DNA from: Chitinophaga deserti
Lineage (GTDB): Bacteria > Bacteroidota > Bacteroidia > Chitinophagales > Chitinophagaceae
Assembly (NCBI RefSeq): GCF_003149455.1
Contig: NZ_QFFK01000003.1
Span: forward strand, 1 to 64,000
Reading direction: 5' to 3'
Length of the DNA: 64,000 nt
The position numbers were made by a program, and so were the translations under genes. This document shows positions 35,005-44,920 of this stretch, piece after piece. Position 1 is the first letter of the stretch; every line of letters starts with the position of its first letter. The notes below the pieces were generated by a model that was not told the DNA's origin, ran no database searches, and saw only the letters and a list, made by a program, of their open reading frames with translations.

Positions 35005-38000
35005 TTATTCATTAAGGGAAAACACGTAGTTCCACCAGGACTCGAGGCGTTTGGGGGTCCATTTCCTGCTGATACTTTCCGGTAATGGGGGCAGGATGGG
35101 TTTACGCAGCAGTTCCCGTATCCTGTCTGGGAAGGAGTACACTTTCAATTCATGATAATCCAGGTAGAAGATTTGTCCGTGCGGTTTGTCATATACCATT
35201 TCACCCAGGGTTCCATACATATCACGCTGCCAACGAATGGCACCATCCTTACGATCTAAAATATACCATGAATCACTGCCATAATTCCACCTGCTCCCGG
35301 TCACCACGATCTCATCATCCACAAACGTAACCATGTCTACATGCAAACCGTTTAGATCTGCCTGCCATTTGAATCCGTCTGCCAGGTTCCCATACTGCAG
35401 AGCACCGTTTTCTTCAAAGAGGTAGTATCCGCTACCGCTTTTTTCAGCATAATAAACGCTGGGGGAATATGGAAACATTTGTTTAATCGCCAATGCATGT
35501 GTTGCCCGATCAAAAGTATACATGCAACTATCATGAGCGATCAGTACCCGGTCATCCAAAAACTGGCAGGCACGGAACCCATAAAAATTAAGTGGCAATA
35601 ATACTTTTTTACGGGTCTTTACATCCAGGTAGATCATTTTGTTATAAGTCAATTCCACAATTGCCTGCTGATGTTGCGGGCTGTAATATACCTGCCTTAC
35701 ATTTTCTTCAAAATTAACCTTCCAGTTACCACCGGCTAAATGCTGGAACACCAGTGTGCTGTCTTTACGGGTATCCTTTCGGTATACATCGTTTCCAAAT
35801 ACCTCATTGATTCCGGAAGCATCCAGCCAATGATGGTCTGCCAGGGAAAAACCGGCGGTGGGTATACTATCGCTGTATACAAATAAAGCATCCCCGACTG
35901 CACGTATTTCCGGCAGGGTTTTATTGCCCTTCCATATGAAACTATTTAAGTTCCTGTCAATAGAAAAATCCGATATAAAATGAATGAATCTTTGATCAGG
36001 AGACAATGCGGCTAAAGTATCGCCTTCAACATTCGCAAAAACCGGTTTTAAAAGGTTGGGAGGCATCTCTTTAAACACCTCACTTTCCAGGGATAATACC
36101 TGCCTGCCATCTTTATTGGAAAGCATCAGATATTTCCCCGAACGGGAAGGTTGCAGTAGTAATTTAGGATCTCTTCCATCTTCCGGGCGCAGGCTACCGG
36201 GAATAATAAATCGTTTCACCTCCCTTGACCTGAAATCGGCCACATAGAGTGTGTAATTTTGAACCAGGTAGAGTGTTTGCCCATCTTCACTAATCGCATC
36301 TGCCCTCGCTATTCCGTTAAACAGACTGAATTTCCATACCGCGGTATCACCCGGCTTCACACTTCTCCAGTAACAATTACCATCAGGATCGATAATATAA
36401 GCGGTACTGCAATTACCTGAAACCCTGGGTGGTTTATTGGAGTTGTACCATAACACCCTGCGATCTTTTTCGGGCCAGCTAAATTTGCCGACCAATCCTA
36501 ACGAGTCGGTATCTTTTCCCCACTTTATGAATGCGGGGTTATAAAATACCCGCAGTTCATTATGAATACGGCGGCGGTGCCCGTCTTCAGAAAATAAAAA
36601 CTGACCCGGGCTCAACCTGTCAAAATACATACTATCATTGAGTACCAAATCAAACCCTGCAATCAGTAATTCATTTTTCTCCGGCACATACTTCACCTGC
36701 TCAATCAGTGCTTCATTATCATTCTCTGCCTGCAGCATCTCATGCGTAACCATGTCAAATATCACACCTTTTCCAGGACGCCATACTCTGATCCTATAGG
36801 TAAGTTTTAAAGCTTCCTGACTAATTTTCTCTTTGAATATCACATCATCTGCAGCACCATTAAAATCCGTTGTAAAGAAATTCTCTTCTTCCATCATAGT
36901 GGCTAACATTTGTCCTGATTCACTGTAAACACTCGTCTGATAGGAATTTCCACGTATGAAGTATTTCCCGCTAAAAGATGGTACTGTCCAGCCTTTACTG
37001 AGTATCCGCCGGATAACGCTCCCTTCCCTGTTCAGTATTTCGGCAAATCCATTCTCATACGTCACGAGATAGCCATTGGCTAATACGTACACACTATCCA
37101 CTTTCTCTTCCATGGAAAGTATACGATGAGACAGATACAATTCCTTCACTCCATCATTCCAGGCAGCTTCAAGCATGCTATCCGTTTCTGCTGACGGGAA
37201 TACGCCGGAAGCCCATTCCAGCATACGTGCCGTTACCGCAGGCGGATGCAATACACTTTCCGCTCTTATCTTTTCGGTGAACACCTTCAATGCTGCCTGA
37301 TAGGATTTATAGGAACCAAACAGCCCAACAATTGACAATGCCAGAATAGCTAACCCTGCTACCGCATACCTTACCTTTCTGTTACGGAGCATCTGTTTCC
37401 TGCGATCCGCGATCTTATTAAAAAAAGCCAGCTCCTGCTTATTGAGCATCGGCTTCAGCTGCGCTTCCATCTCCCACAGATCATGCCTCGCGGCCCAGGT
37501 ACCCAGTAACTGATTCTGCTTAGCGGCCGGCATACTTTCCCATCCCGCAGCGGCTTCCGCCAGGTTGTGATGCAACCGTACAACACTCTTTACTTCCTGC
37601 CCATCCTGCTTCTCCGATAACCAGCCCTGCATACGTTCCCACTTCGGGAAGAACCTGCCGTGCGCTGGCAGAAGGAAATATTCGTCGCCCTTTAATTCTT
37701 CTGTTATCACACCCGCCCGTAAGAGCTCCTGGCTTATTCTCCAGATGCGCAGTGAAGTAGCAGCGTCTGTATATTGCAGTTCATCCGGCCCTTCCCGGAG
37801 CCAGCCGGAAACATTGACTTTGTTGGATATTATCTTTCCACCACTGAACTGCACCATACGGAAGCAGAGCAGCTGAAAAGCTTTCCTGTCGGCCTCATCT
37901 TGTGCATACAAAGCGTAGATACTTTCTGCCTGCCCTGCCAGCACACCCGTTACCGTCCCGAAGTTATCATACGACGATTCGGATAAGCTGTCGTGCGACA

Positions 38001-39609
38001 TGGCCCTGTCTTTATACAAGCGGTACATGGTTTGCGACAAAAGTGAAATGGCGCCCGGTTCATCCAGCAGATCCTGCACGAGACGGTTAATGAAATTCTC
38101 CCCGCCCTGATCGTCTGCCTCGTCGGAAGCGAAGGGCAGCATCTGCTGCACGGCAGGCCTTTCGATTATACCCATGATTTCATCGGCGGAAGGTGGAGTT
38201 ACTTCGAACCAGGAGATCTTATCCTTCCAGCCGCGGTACATTTCCGCACCGGATGCCAATAGCTTCCTCAGCTTCCTTTCCTGCATGGGGCGTAAGATCA
38301 GGATGATCTGGTGCATGTCTGACAGCTTACTGACCGCCTCGGTCATCATCCTGCTTTCCTGCGCACCAATGGAGTCAGACAACCATTCGTCGAACGGATC
38401 GATGAGCAGGTATTGCGTTTCCCTGCTTTCATATACCTCTTTCAGCACTTCCCGGAACCCTTCGTGCAGGGAGCTGCCAGCGCCGATCGTATGTACTTTG
38501 GTAAGGGAAGTATCTTTCCGCCAGTAACGTGCCAGCAGACCTGCTTTTGCGAGTGAAGTTTTACCGCAGCGGGCGGGCCCGTATATCACGGTGATACCTC
38601 CGCCCTTTTCCGGAATGTCGAACCCGCTTCCCCGTATGGCCCGTAACATTACTTCCCGGCCATAGAACACCGCACTATCTGCAAACCCGTATTCTGCAGT
38701 ACCCTTGTATGGATTGAACTCACTGCGCCTGTGCAGTCCCAGTGGCACTTTGGGATTGAGGAACACGAACTCTCCTTTATCGTGCTTACCAAACGGCAGC
38801 AACAGGGGTATCTGCCTGTTTTCCAGCTTGCGCCTGCCGGCATGCTGCATCCTGAAAATACGGTCGCGGATATAAAGGTGCAGTTCTGATACGGATATGA
38901 GCCCGTCACATTGATCCTGCCCAAACCGCAGATCTGCCGCACCGGTTTCCAGTGCGTCAATAAGAATCCCGGCAAACGGGGAGTTCCTGCCCTTATTCTC
39001 CCGGGTACCAATTGTATCCAGCGACTCTTCGAAGGTGGAAGAAGTGAGGATCTGCCGGGCGCAGGATTGACTGAACTGGCTGAAGAGTTCCACCGAAATG
39101 GATTTAGGCACCATCCCGCTGATACCCCTGGTATTACTGGCCCAGCGGATTGCCCCCGCAAAGCAACAATCCAGTACCAGTAACAAATGCCTGCAGGATA
39201 AATGCTCCAGTCCGCTCATGATTTCATCCATGGAAACATACCCGGCGCCTTTCTTCATACCGGCATCGGCAGCCAGGATAAAACCCTTCGGCCGTTCGTC
39301 CCATTCTTCTGCAATACCATGGCAGGCGAAGTATACCAGTACCCGGTCGTTAGGCCCGCAGCGGATGTTCTGCAGGTAGGTACGGATATCATTGGCGGTG
39401 GGGTCTTTTAAGGGATTGGGCATGACACGGCCGGTATCCTCATCTACCACCTCCGGACAGAGAAACCCGTGGGCACTTTCCAGTACCGACTTCAGATCGT
39501 CGATATCATTAAAGGGTGTTTGCAACGGCGACAGTCCGCCGGTATAATTCTCTACTCCGATCAGGAACGCCTTACTGGCGGGAAAAGCTTTATTGAACAG
39601 CTCCGGCAT
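35005..39609 (-). CDS. Caspase-like peptidase fused to nSTAND NTPase, transmembrane segment and beta-propeller
   Basis: A 1534-aa multidomain protein. Residues 10-275 are a caspase (C14) domain with the catalytic dyad His97 (YFACHG) and Cys149 (LDCCFAG). Residues ~315-700 are a STAND-type NTPase with Walker A at 344-351 (GPARCGKT) and a Walker-B-like LLIDPFDEW. A transmembrane segment lies near 745-770 (VRYAVAGLAILALSIVGLFG), followed by a ~750-residue beta-propeller-like tail. This is the layout of a sensor-switch-effector: the propeller would sense, the NTPase would oligomerise and the caspase would cut targets. It is divergent from the five-gene peptidase operon with a 185-bp shared spacer. 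A role in defence or regulated death is inferred. Confidence 0.88.
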   Translation of the reverse strand: MPELFNKAFPASKAFLIGVENYTGGLSPLQTPFNDIDDLKSVLESAHGFLCPEVVDEDTGRVMPNPLKDPTANDIRTYLQNIRCGPNDRVLVYFACHGIAEEWDERPKGFILAADAGMKKGAGYVSMDEIMSGLEHLSCRHLLLVLDCCFAGAIRWASNTRGISGMVPKSISVELFSQFSQSCARQILTSSTFEESLDTIGTRENKGRNSPFAGILIDALETGAADLRFGQDQCDGLISVSELHLYIRDRIFRMQHAGRRKLENRQIPLLLPFGKHDKGEFVFLNPKVPLGLHRRSEFNPYKGTAEYGFADSAVFYGREVMLRAIRGSGFDIPEKGGGITVIYGPARCGKTSLAKAGLLARYWRKDTSLTKVHTIGAGSSLHEGFREVLKEVYESRETQYLLIDPFDEWLSDSIGAQESRMMTEAVSKLSDMHQIILILRPMQERKLRKLLASGAEMYRGWKDKISWFEVTPPSADEIMGIIERPAVQQMLPFASDEADDQGGENFINRLVQDLLDEPGAISLLSQTMYRLYKDRAMSHDSLSESSYDNFGTVTGVLAGQAESIYALYAQDEADRKAFQLLCFRMVQFSGGKIISNKVNVSGWLREGPDELQYTDAATSLRIWRISQELLRAGVITEELKGDEYFLLPAHGRFFPKWERMQGWLSEKQDGQEVKSVVRLHHNLAEAAAGWESMPAAKQNQLLGTWAARHDLWEMEAQLKPMLNKQELAFFNKIADRRKQMLRNRKVRYAVAGLAILALSIVGLFGSYKSYQAALKVFTEKIRAESVLHPPAVTARMLEWASGVFPSAETDSMLEAAWNDGVKELYLSHRILSMEEKVDSVYVLANGYLVTYENGFAEILNREGSVIRRILSKGWTVPSFSGKYFIRGNSYQTSVYSESGQMLATMMEEENFFTTDFNGAADDVIFKEKISQEALKLTYRIRVWRPGKGVIFDMVTHEMLQAENDNEALIEQVKYVPEKNELLIAGFDLVLNDSMYFDRLSPGQFLFSEDGHRRRIHNELRVFYNPAFIKWGKDTDSLGLVGKFSWPEKDRRVLWYNSNKPPRVSGNCSTAYIIDPDGNCYWRSVKPGDTAVWKFSLFNGIARADAISEDGQTLYLVQNYTLYVADFRSREVKRFIIPGSLRPEDGRDPKLLLQPSRSGKYLMLSNKDGRQVLSLESEVFKEMPPNLLKPVFANVEGDTLAALSPDQRFIHFISDFSIDRNLNSFIWKGNKTLPEIRAVGDALFVYSDSIPTAGFSLADHHWLDASGINEVFGNDVYRKDTRKDSTLVFQHLAGGNWKVNFEENVRQVYYSPQHQQAIVELTYNKMIYLDVKTRKKVLLPLNFYGFRACQFLDDRVLIAHDSCMYTFDRATHALAIKQMFPYSPSVYYAEKSGSGYYLFEENGALQYGNLADGFKWQADLNGLHVDMVTFVDDEIVVTGSRWNYGSDSWYILDRKDGAIRWQRDMYGTLGEMVYDKPHGQIFYLDYHELKVYSFPDRIRELLRKPILPPLPESISRKWTPKRLESWWNYVFSLNE

Positions 39610-39794
39610 TTTGGGGTTGATTTGAGATGAACGGGTTGATTACGTTCAATTAGGCCATTCAATTTACATAATTTCCATTGCTTTGGATCATTCAGAAACA
39701 CACCTATTTGTTTGCCTGCAGTCCCTCAGAATAATCTTGACTAATCCACTCCAATTCAGTAAATTGGGTATACATAACCTCAAAATCTCCCCAG

Positions 39795-42700
39795 ATGTCA
39801 TCTGTCATTGCACTACTCGTAGGCGTATCGGCATATCATCCCGAATCCGGTGTTTCCGGGCTGAATGGTTGCCTGAACGATGTGAACGCCATGCGTGATT
39901 ATATTCTCAGCCGCCACCCTGCCTCTCCTGCCAACGTCCGCACCCTTACTAACAGCGAAGCTACCCGTGAAGCAGTGATCACCGCCTTCCGCGAGCATCT
40001 CATTCACAACCCCGCCATCAGCGAGGGCGACACTGTGCTTTTCTATTACAGCGGCCATGGTTCTTATGCCCCTTCCGCGCCGGAGTTCGTGGCACTGAAC
40101 GAAGACAGCCAGGGGCTGGATGAAACACTCGTGCTGTATGACAGCCGCCTTCCCGGGGGATTCGATCTGGCAGATAAAGAACTGGCCCTGCTGCTTTCCC
40201 TCGTTCCTGAAAAGGCGCATGCAGTAGTGGTACTCGACTCCTGCCATTCCGGCTCGGCCACGCGCTCGCTTAAAACCATTCAGCACTCGGGCCTCGCACG
40301 CTTTACCAGCACTGCAGAAACACCCCGTAAACTGGATGACTACCTGTCTGCCGACACCCTGAGCTATACCAGCCTTCATGCAGCAGGTAAACTGGCCATC
40401 CCTGCCTCGCGGCATCTGCTGCTGGCAGCCTGCGGCAGGCATGAGCTGGCGTATGAAGACATTACAGCCCGCGGTGTTTTCTCCGGATGGCTGACGCGCC
40501 TGCTGCAGGAAGCTCCCGGCGGCAAAACCTATGCGCAGTTATATGAATCATTATACGCCGTTATCAAAAAGAAATCCAATCAGCAAACGCCCCAGCTCAA
40601 GATATACGGCGGGTTCAATCCCGATCAGTTCTTCCTCCGGCCGGATGCCAATCCCAATGCGCCCCTGCTGCTTGCGAAGTTCTCGGAAAACGAATGGACC
40701 ATCAACGCAGGTGCGCTCCACGGTATACCCGCCACCGAAAAGGATTATGCCAAATGCCAGGTGCTGCTATATAAAAATCCGGAGCAGGATAAGCCCGACA
40801 TCACCGCTACTATTACACATGTGGGGCTGACCGACAGCATCATCCGCATGCCCGAAGGCAGTGACGGGAGTATCCGTTATTCGGCATCCCTCATCAACCT
40901 CCCGCCTAAGCTCTGCATACTCATTGAAGGGCCCGAAGCCAATACGGTGCAACCCCTTCTGCCGGGAGATTCTTCCATCTACTATCACCAGGACCCGGGC
41001 CAGCATTTCGATTACCGGCTCGGCACGAGCGATAATCAGCTTACCATCCGCACCGCGCATAACAATGAACTGGTTCATGGAGTGGAAGGCACCACCGAAG
41101 CAGCCTGCCATTATATCGGCGAGGCACTGGGCCAGATCGGTAAATGGAAAGCGCTCGATGAAATGGATAACCCGCAGAGTAAAATACCGGCAGACAACTT
41201 CGAGTTCGGCCTCCAACTGATGAACGAAAACGGGCAGTGGGAAGACTGCGAAGGCCACGAAGTAACCGTGGATATTAACGACGACCGCAGCGAGATCCCC
41301 TTCCGCATTAAACTGAACAATACCTCACAGGTGGAGTACCACGTGGCGCTGTACCACCTTTCATCTAAATACGCCATCGAAAAACAATCACCAGATACGG
41401 ATACCAGTGTACTCCGGAAAGACCAGCCCATTGCGCTGCTCTGCAATCCGCCCGGCGATTATCTCACCTTTATGCTGACGGATGATGATGTGAACGAAGA
41501 ATCGGAAGTATTTAAACTGGTATATTCCCTGTTCCCTTTCGCGGATTACTTCGTAGAGGAATCGAGGGAGCTGGAAAGGGAGATCGTGCATTTGTCGAAG
41601 GGCATCGGAAGTGCAAGAGGCACTAAAAAGCCCACCCGTAAAGACTGGGACGCACAATCGATCAGGGTACGCATTGTACGTAGCAACCAGCAGGTGGATA
41701 AAAGCCACCGGTTCGATAATGGTTCCATCTCCATCGGCACCGCCACCGGCTTTACTGCTCAGGTTGCCCTTACACCAACACATTCAGGCGCCAAAGGACT
41801 GAACCCTGCACAAGAGCTGCAATCACTCTTTGCGGGAGAAGAATTCTCCTTCCTGCCCGTAACCCCACCCTCCCGTGGTTTACCCGTGAATACCGTGGTG
41901 GAACTCACCAAAGTGAAAGACGACGGCACACTGGCAGACCATCCGCTGGAGATTCGCATCCGCCAGCCCCTGCAACCCAACGAGGCGGTGATAGCCGTAA
42001 CCATGCAAAACGGGATCGTAATACCGCTGGGCTTCCTGGAGCCGGATGCCAACGGAGAACATAAAATGTATATCCACCACGCTCCTTCTGAGCCGGACGA
42101 ACGGAGAGCCGCCGGTAAAAGCCTTGGCAGGGCTTTATGGTTCTCCTTCCTGAAAGTGGTGTTCGGGAAAGAAGAGGAAGTGTTTAAGCTACGGTACCTG
42201 GAATACACCGACGGGGAACCGGTATACAGCAGTGGCAAGGTAGATAAAAAGATTGCCCAGTCTAAAAAGATACTCCTTGTGATACATGGCATCATCGGCA
42301 ATACCAAATCGCTCTCCGCCAACCTCGGCTCGCTGCTTACCAGCAAGCAATACGACTGCATCCTTACCTTCGATTACGAAAATCTCAATACACCCATAGA
42401 AGAGATCGCGGTGGAACTGCTGGACCTCCTCCAGCAAAACGGCATCTCTCCCACTAAGCAGATCGACATTCTGGCGCATTCCATGGGCGGACTGGTGAGC
42501 CGCCATATGATTGAGCGGCTGCATGGCGATACCTTCGTAAAACGGCTTATTATGGCCGGCACGCCCAATAACGGATCGGCCTTCGGGAAGATTGTGACGG
42601 TAAGAAACTGGGCTACCGGCATCCTCACCCTCGCCTGTAACTACGGCAGGCAGTTCCTCGGCACCTGGGGCCCTTTTCTCGACGTGGTGAACAAAGGGCT

Positions 42701-43052
42701 GGCAGCTACCGGTGTAATAACGCATACCCTCGCACAAATGAACACCGGTTCTAAATTCCTCGTGCAACTGAATAAGTACAGCGGTCCGATTACGACCCGC
42801 TACTACATCCTGGCAGGTGATTCCGACAAATACAAACTGGAAGCGGAAGATACCGGGCTGATGGAAAAGATAGAACTGGCGGTAGGAAAACTGTTGTACT
42901 GGAATACCAGCAATGACATTGCGGTGAGCGTGGAGAGCATCAAAACCGTTCCGGCGGAATACCTTGAGGCATCCACTGTTACCGGGGCGCATCACCTTAA
43001 TTATTTCGATTACAATACCAGCATCAAATTACTGAAAGACATGATGGTTTAG
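39795..43052 (+). CDS. Caspase (C14) fused to a lipase-like alpha/beta-hydrolase
   Basis: A 1085-aa protein with two enzymatic ends. Residues 1-280 are a caspase/metacaspase-like domain: LLVGVSAYHPESGVSGLNGC, His88 in YYSGHGS and Cys150 in LDSCHSGS. A middle region (~290-790) has beta-rich segments I do not recognise. Residues ~825-1085 are an alpha/beta-hydrolase: VIHGIIGN with the oxyanion-type HG motif at His831, LAHSMGGLVSRH with nucleophile Ser896, and AGTPNNGSAFGK. Lipase or esterase activity on membrane lipid would be a plausible toxic output, with the peptidase as processing switch. First gene of a tight operon; the next gene starts 3 bp after its stop. Confidence 0.88.
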   Translation: MSSVIALLVGVSAYHPESGVSGLNGCLNDVNAMRDYILSRHPASPANVRTLTNSEATREAVITAFREHLIHNPAISEGDTVLFYYSGHGSYAPSAPEFVALNEDSQGLDETLVLYDSRLPGGFDLADKELALLLSLVPEKAHAVVVLDSCHSGSATRSLKTIQHSGLARFTSTAETPRKLDDYLSADTLSYTSLHAAGKLAIPASRHLLLAACGRHELAYEDITARGVFSGWLTRLLQEAPGGKTYAQLYESLYAVIKKKSNQQTPQLKIYGGFNPDQFFLRPDANPNAPLLLAKFSENEWTINAGALHGIPATEKDYAKCQVLLYKNPEQDKPDITATITHVGLTDSIIRMPEGSDGSIRYSASLINLPPKLCILIEGPEANTVQPLLPGDSSIYYHQDPGQHFDYRLGTSDNQLTIRTAHNNELVHGVEGTTEAACHYIGEALGQIGKWKALDEMDNPQSKIPADNFEFGLQLMNENGQWEDCEGHEVTVDINDDRSEIPFRIKLNNTSQVEYHVALYHLSSKYAIEKQSPDTDTSVLRKDQPIALLCNPPGDYLTFMLTDDDVNEESEVFKLVYSLFPFADYFVEESRELEREIVHLSKGIGSARGTKKPTRKDWDAQSIRVRIVRSNQQVDKSHRFDNGSISIGTATGFTAQVALTPTHSGAKGLNPAQELQSLFAGEEFSFLPVTPPSRGLPVNTVVELTKVKDDGTLADHPLEIRIRQPLQPNEAVIAVTMQNGIVIPLGFLEPDANGEHKMYIHHAPSEPDERRAAGKSLGRALWFSFLKVVFGKEEEVFKLRYLEYTDGEPVYSSGKVDKKIAQSKKILLVIHGIIGNTKSLSANLGSLLTSKQYDCILTFDYENLNTPIEEIAVELLDLLQQNGISPTKQIDILAHSMGGLVSRHMIERLHGDTFVKRLIMAGTPNNGSAFGKIVTVRNWATGILTLACNYGRQFLGTWGPFLDVVNKGLAATGVITHTLAQMNTGSKFLVQLNKYSGPITTRYYILAGDSDKYKLEAEDTGLMEKIELAVGKLLYWNTSNDIAVSVESIKTVPAEYLEASTVTGAHHLNYFDYNTSIKLLKDMMV

Positions 43053-43055
43053 CCT

Positions 43056-44912
43056 ATGGGATCTTACAAACACCGGCTTTTCGGGATCATTTCCAATCCG
43101 CCACCAGGTACGGCGGGGCACCTTCCTTATCTGAAAGAAGAACAGGAATCGCTACAGACATTCTTTAAAAAACTGGAGAAGAACGACGACTGGAATTTCC
43201 ACTACGAGCTCACCGGCCAATGGCAGGAGAAAGATGAAATCACGCAGATAGCAGAGAACATCCGTGAAGTGGAAAACCAGATCACCGTGTTCCACTATTC
43301 CGGCCATGCCGATCATTCCGCATTGCTGCTGAATAATCAAGACTTACGGACAGATACCCTCATCCAGCAGCTGCAACGCTGTACCCGGCTGGATGTGCTG
43401 GTACTGAACGGATGCAGCACACAGGGGTTTGTGAAGTATGTACTGGAGCATACCTCCATCCGCGCCGTGGTAGCTACCGACCGGCCCGTGTTCGATTATA
43501 TCGCGAAAGTATTCTCCGAAACCTTCTATTCCTACCTCTTCGATAATACGCCGCTGGCAGAAGCCTTTAACATGGCACAGGCACGCGCATTGCCGAATGA
43601 TTTTAAGGTAGACCAGAACATTTATAAAGCCACTTACCAGGGCAATGCCATCGTATCGGCAGATCTCCTCACTGATAAGAAAACCGGCGGCACCCGTGGC
43701 ATTAAGGGCAAAGTGAACGGGTTCCTGGGGAAGGATAAGGAAACACCGCCCTGGGGGCTCTACACCCGGTCTGAAGCCATCCTCGACTGGAAACTGCTCG
43801 ACCCTCCGCCTAAAGACGACAGCATAGCAGCAGTGATCACCGGCAGCATTAAGGAACAAAACAAAAAGATCATCCAGCTGAAAGTGGAACTGAAAAAGAA
43901 AAAGGGTCAGCTGAACCCGGTTAAGGCTGTGCTTTTGGCAGGCCAGGCTAACCCGGCACTGGAGCAGGTGGTGAAGGATATGCAAAAGGAGATCGATAAT
44001 ATAGAAGCTACCCTTGCCGATCTGGAAAACAACATCCGGAAGCAGGAAAAAGAACAACAGGAGCTATCGTTCGACTGCTTCGACCAGCAGATCTTCCAAT
44101 GTTACAGCCAGCATCTTCCCAAACTCAATTACCTCGACCAGCGCACTTTCATCAACCAGCTCATGGGCAGGCCAAAGCAGGTATTCAATGGCTTTGTACT
44201 GCACGGCTCTGCCGACTGCTGTCTTGATCACCTGTCCCGTAATATCCAGGACTGGCTGTCGATCCGGAATAATACCGAAACCTTTCATTTCGACTTCAGT
44301 TCAGGTACACTGGGCGATTTCTGGCAGGAGATCAGGAACAGGCTGCTGCCCGGTGTAGCGGTAAGCGACCATGCCAACATCGCCAAAGGACTGTTCAGTA
44401 ATTACGTTGGCCCGGAAGGTAATACCCGTATCAATTACCTGTTTATGTTCCGCAACATTGCCGGCCCTGCAGGGAATCAGCTGCCCCGCATCGTTGAATT
44501 CTGGAAAACACTGATCAGCCAATGGGGTTCGCAGCAGGTAGCATCGCTGCAACACCGCATTTACGCCTTTATCATAGACAGTAATTGCAAAGTGGTGCAA
44601 GCACCGTGTTTCAAAACCGACCGGGAAGACGAATACCTCACTCTCCTGCAATCAGAAGTCACATTAGGCCAGCAGCTGTCGCTGGTACCGGTAGTACAGC
44701 CCCTCCGGCAGCATCATATCCTCGACTGGGAAAGCACTTTCGTGCAGGAACTGAACGACCGGTATGATATAGCCACGCTCGACAACATCCTTGCAAATAC
44801 CGGCGGATGGTTCCGTACCACTGTGAAGGCGATAGCAACAGGAAAGCTCAGGCTCGAAAGAAATAAAGCCAGGATGCAGGCCCTCGTTCATCAAATCATC
44901 GAAAAAACATAA
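43056..44912 (+). CDS. CHAT-domain peptidase with coiled coil and degenerate STAND-like domain
   Basis: A 618-aa protein. Residues ~5-200 match CHAT (caspase-related) peptidases: His84 in FHYSGHADHSALL and Cys120 in VLNGCSTQGF. Residues ~270-345 are a charged coiled coil (NKKIIQLKVELKKKKGQL and KEIDNIEATLADLENNIRKQ). Residues ~360-600 resemble the inactive STAND domains found in such systems: FNGFVLHGSADCCLDHL sits where a P-loop would be but lacks the GxGK[ST] residues. This suggests a peptidase held in a complex through the coiled coil and a non-hydrolysing nucleotide-fold adaptor. Second gene of the operon, 8 bp before the MoxR gene. Confidence 0.82.
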   Translation: MGSYKHRLFGIISNPPPGTAGHLPYLKEEQESLQTFFKKLEKNDDWNFHYELTGQWQEKDEITQIAENIREVENQITVFHYSGHADHSALLLNNQDLRTDTLIQQLQRCTRLDVLVLNGCSTQGFVKYVLEHTSIRAVVATDRPVFDYIAKVFSETFYSYLFDNTPLAEAFNMAQARALPNDFKVDQNIYKATYQGNAIVSADLLTDKKTGGTRGIKGKVNGFLGKDKETPPWGLYTRSEAILDWKLLDPPPKDDSIAAVITGSIKEQNKKIIQLKVELKKKKGQLNPVKAVLLAGQANPALEQVVKDMQKEIDNIEATLADLENNIRKQEKEQQELSFDCFDQQIFQCYSQHLPKLNYLDQRTFINQLMGRPKQVFNGFVLHGSADCCLDHLSRNIQDWLSIRNNTETFHFDFSSGTLGDFWQEIRNRLLPGVAVSDHANIAKGLFSNYVGPEGNTRINYLFMFRNIAGPAGNQLPRIVEFWKTLISQWGSQQVASLQHRIYAFIIDSNCKVVQAPCFKTDREDEYLTLLQSEVTLGQQLSLVPVVQPLRQHHILDWESTFVQELNDRYDIATLDNILANTGGWFRTTVKAIATGKLRLERNKARMQALVHQIIEKT

Positions 44913-44920
44913 CCGCGCAT

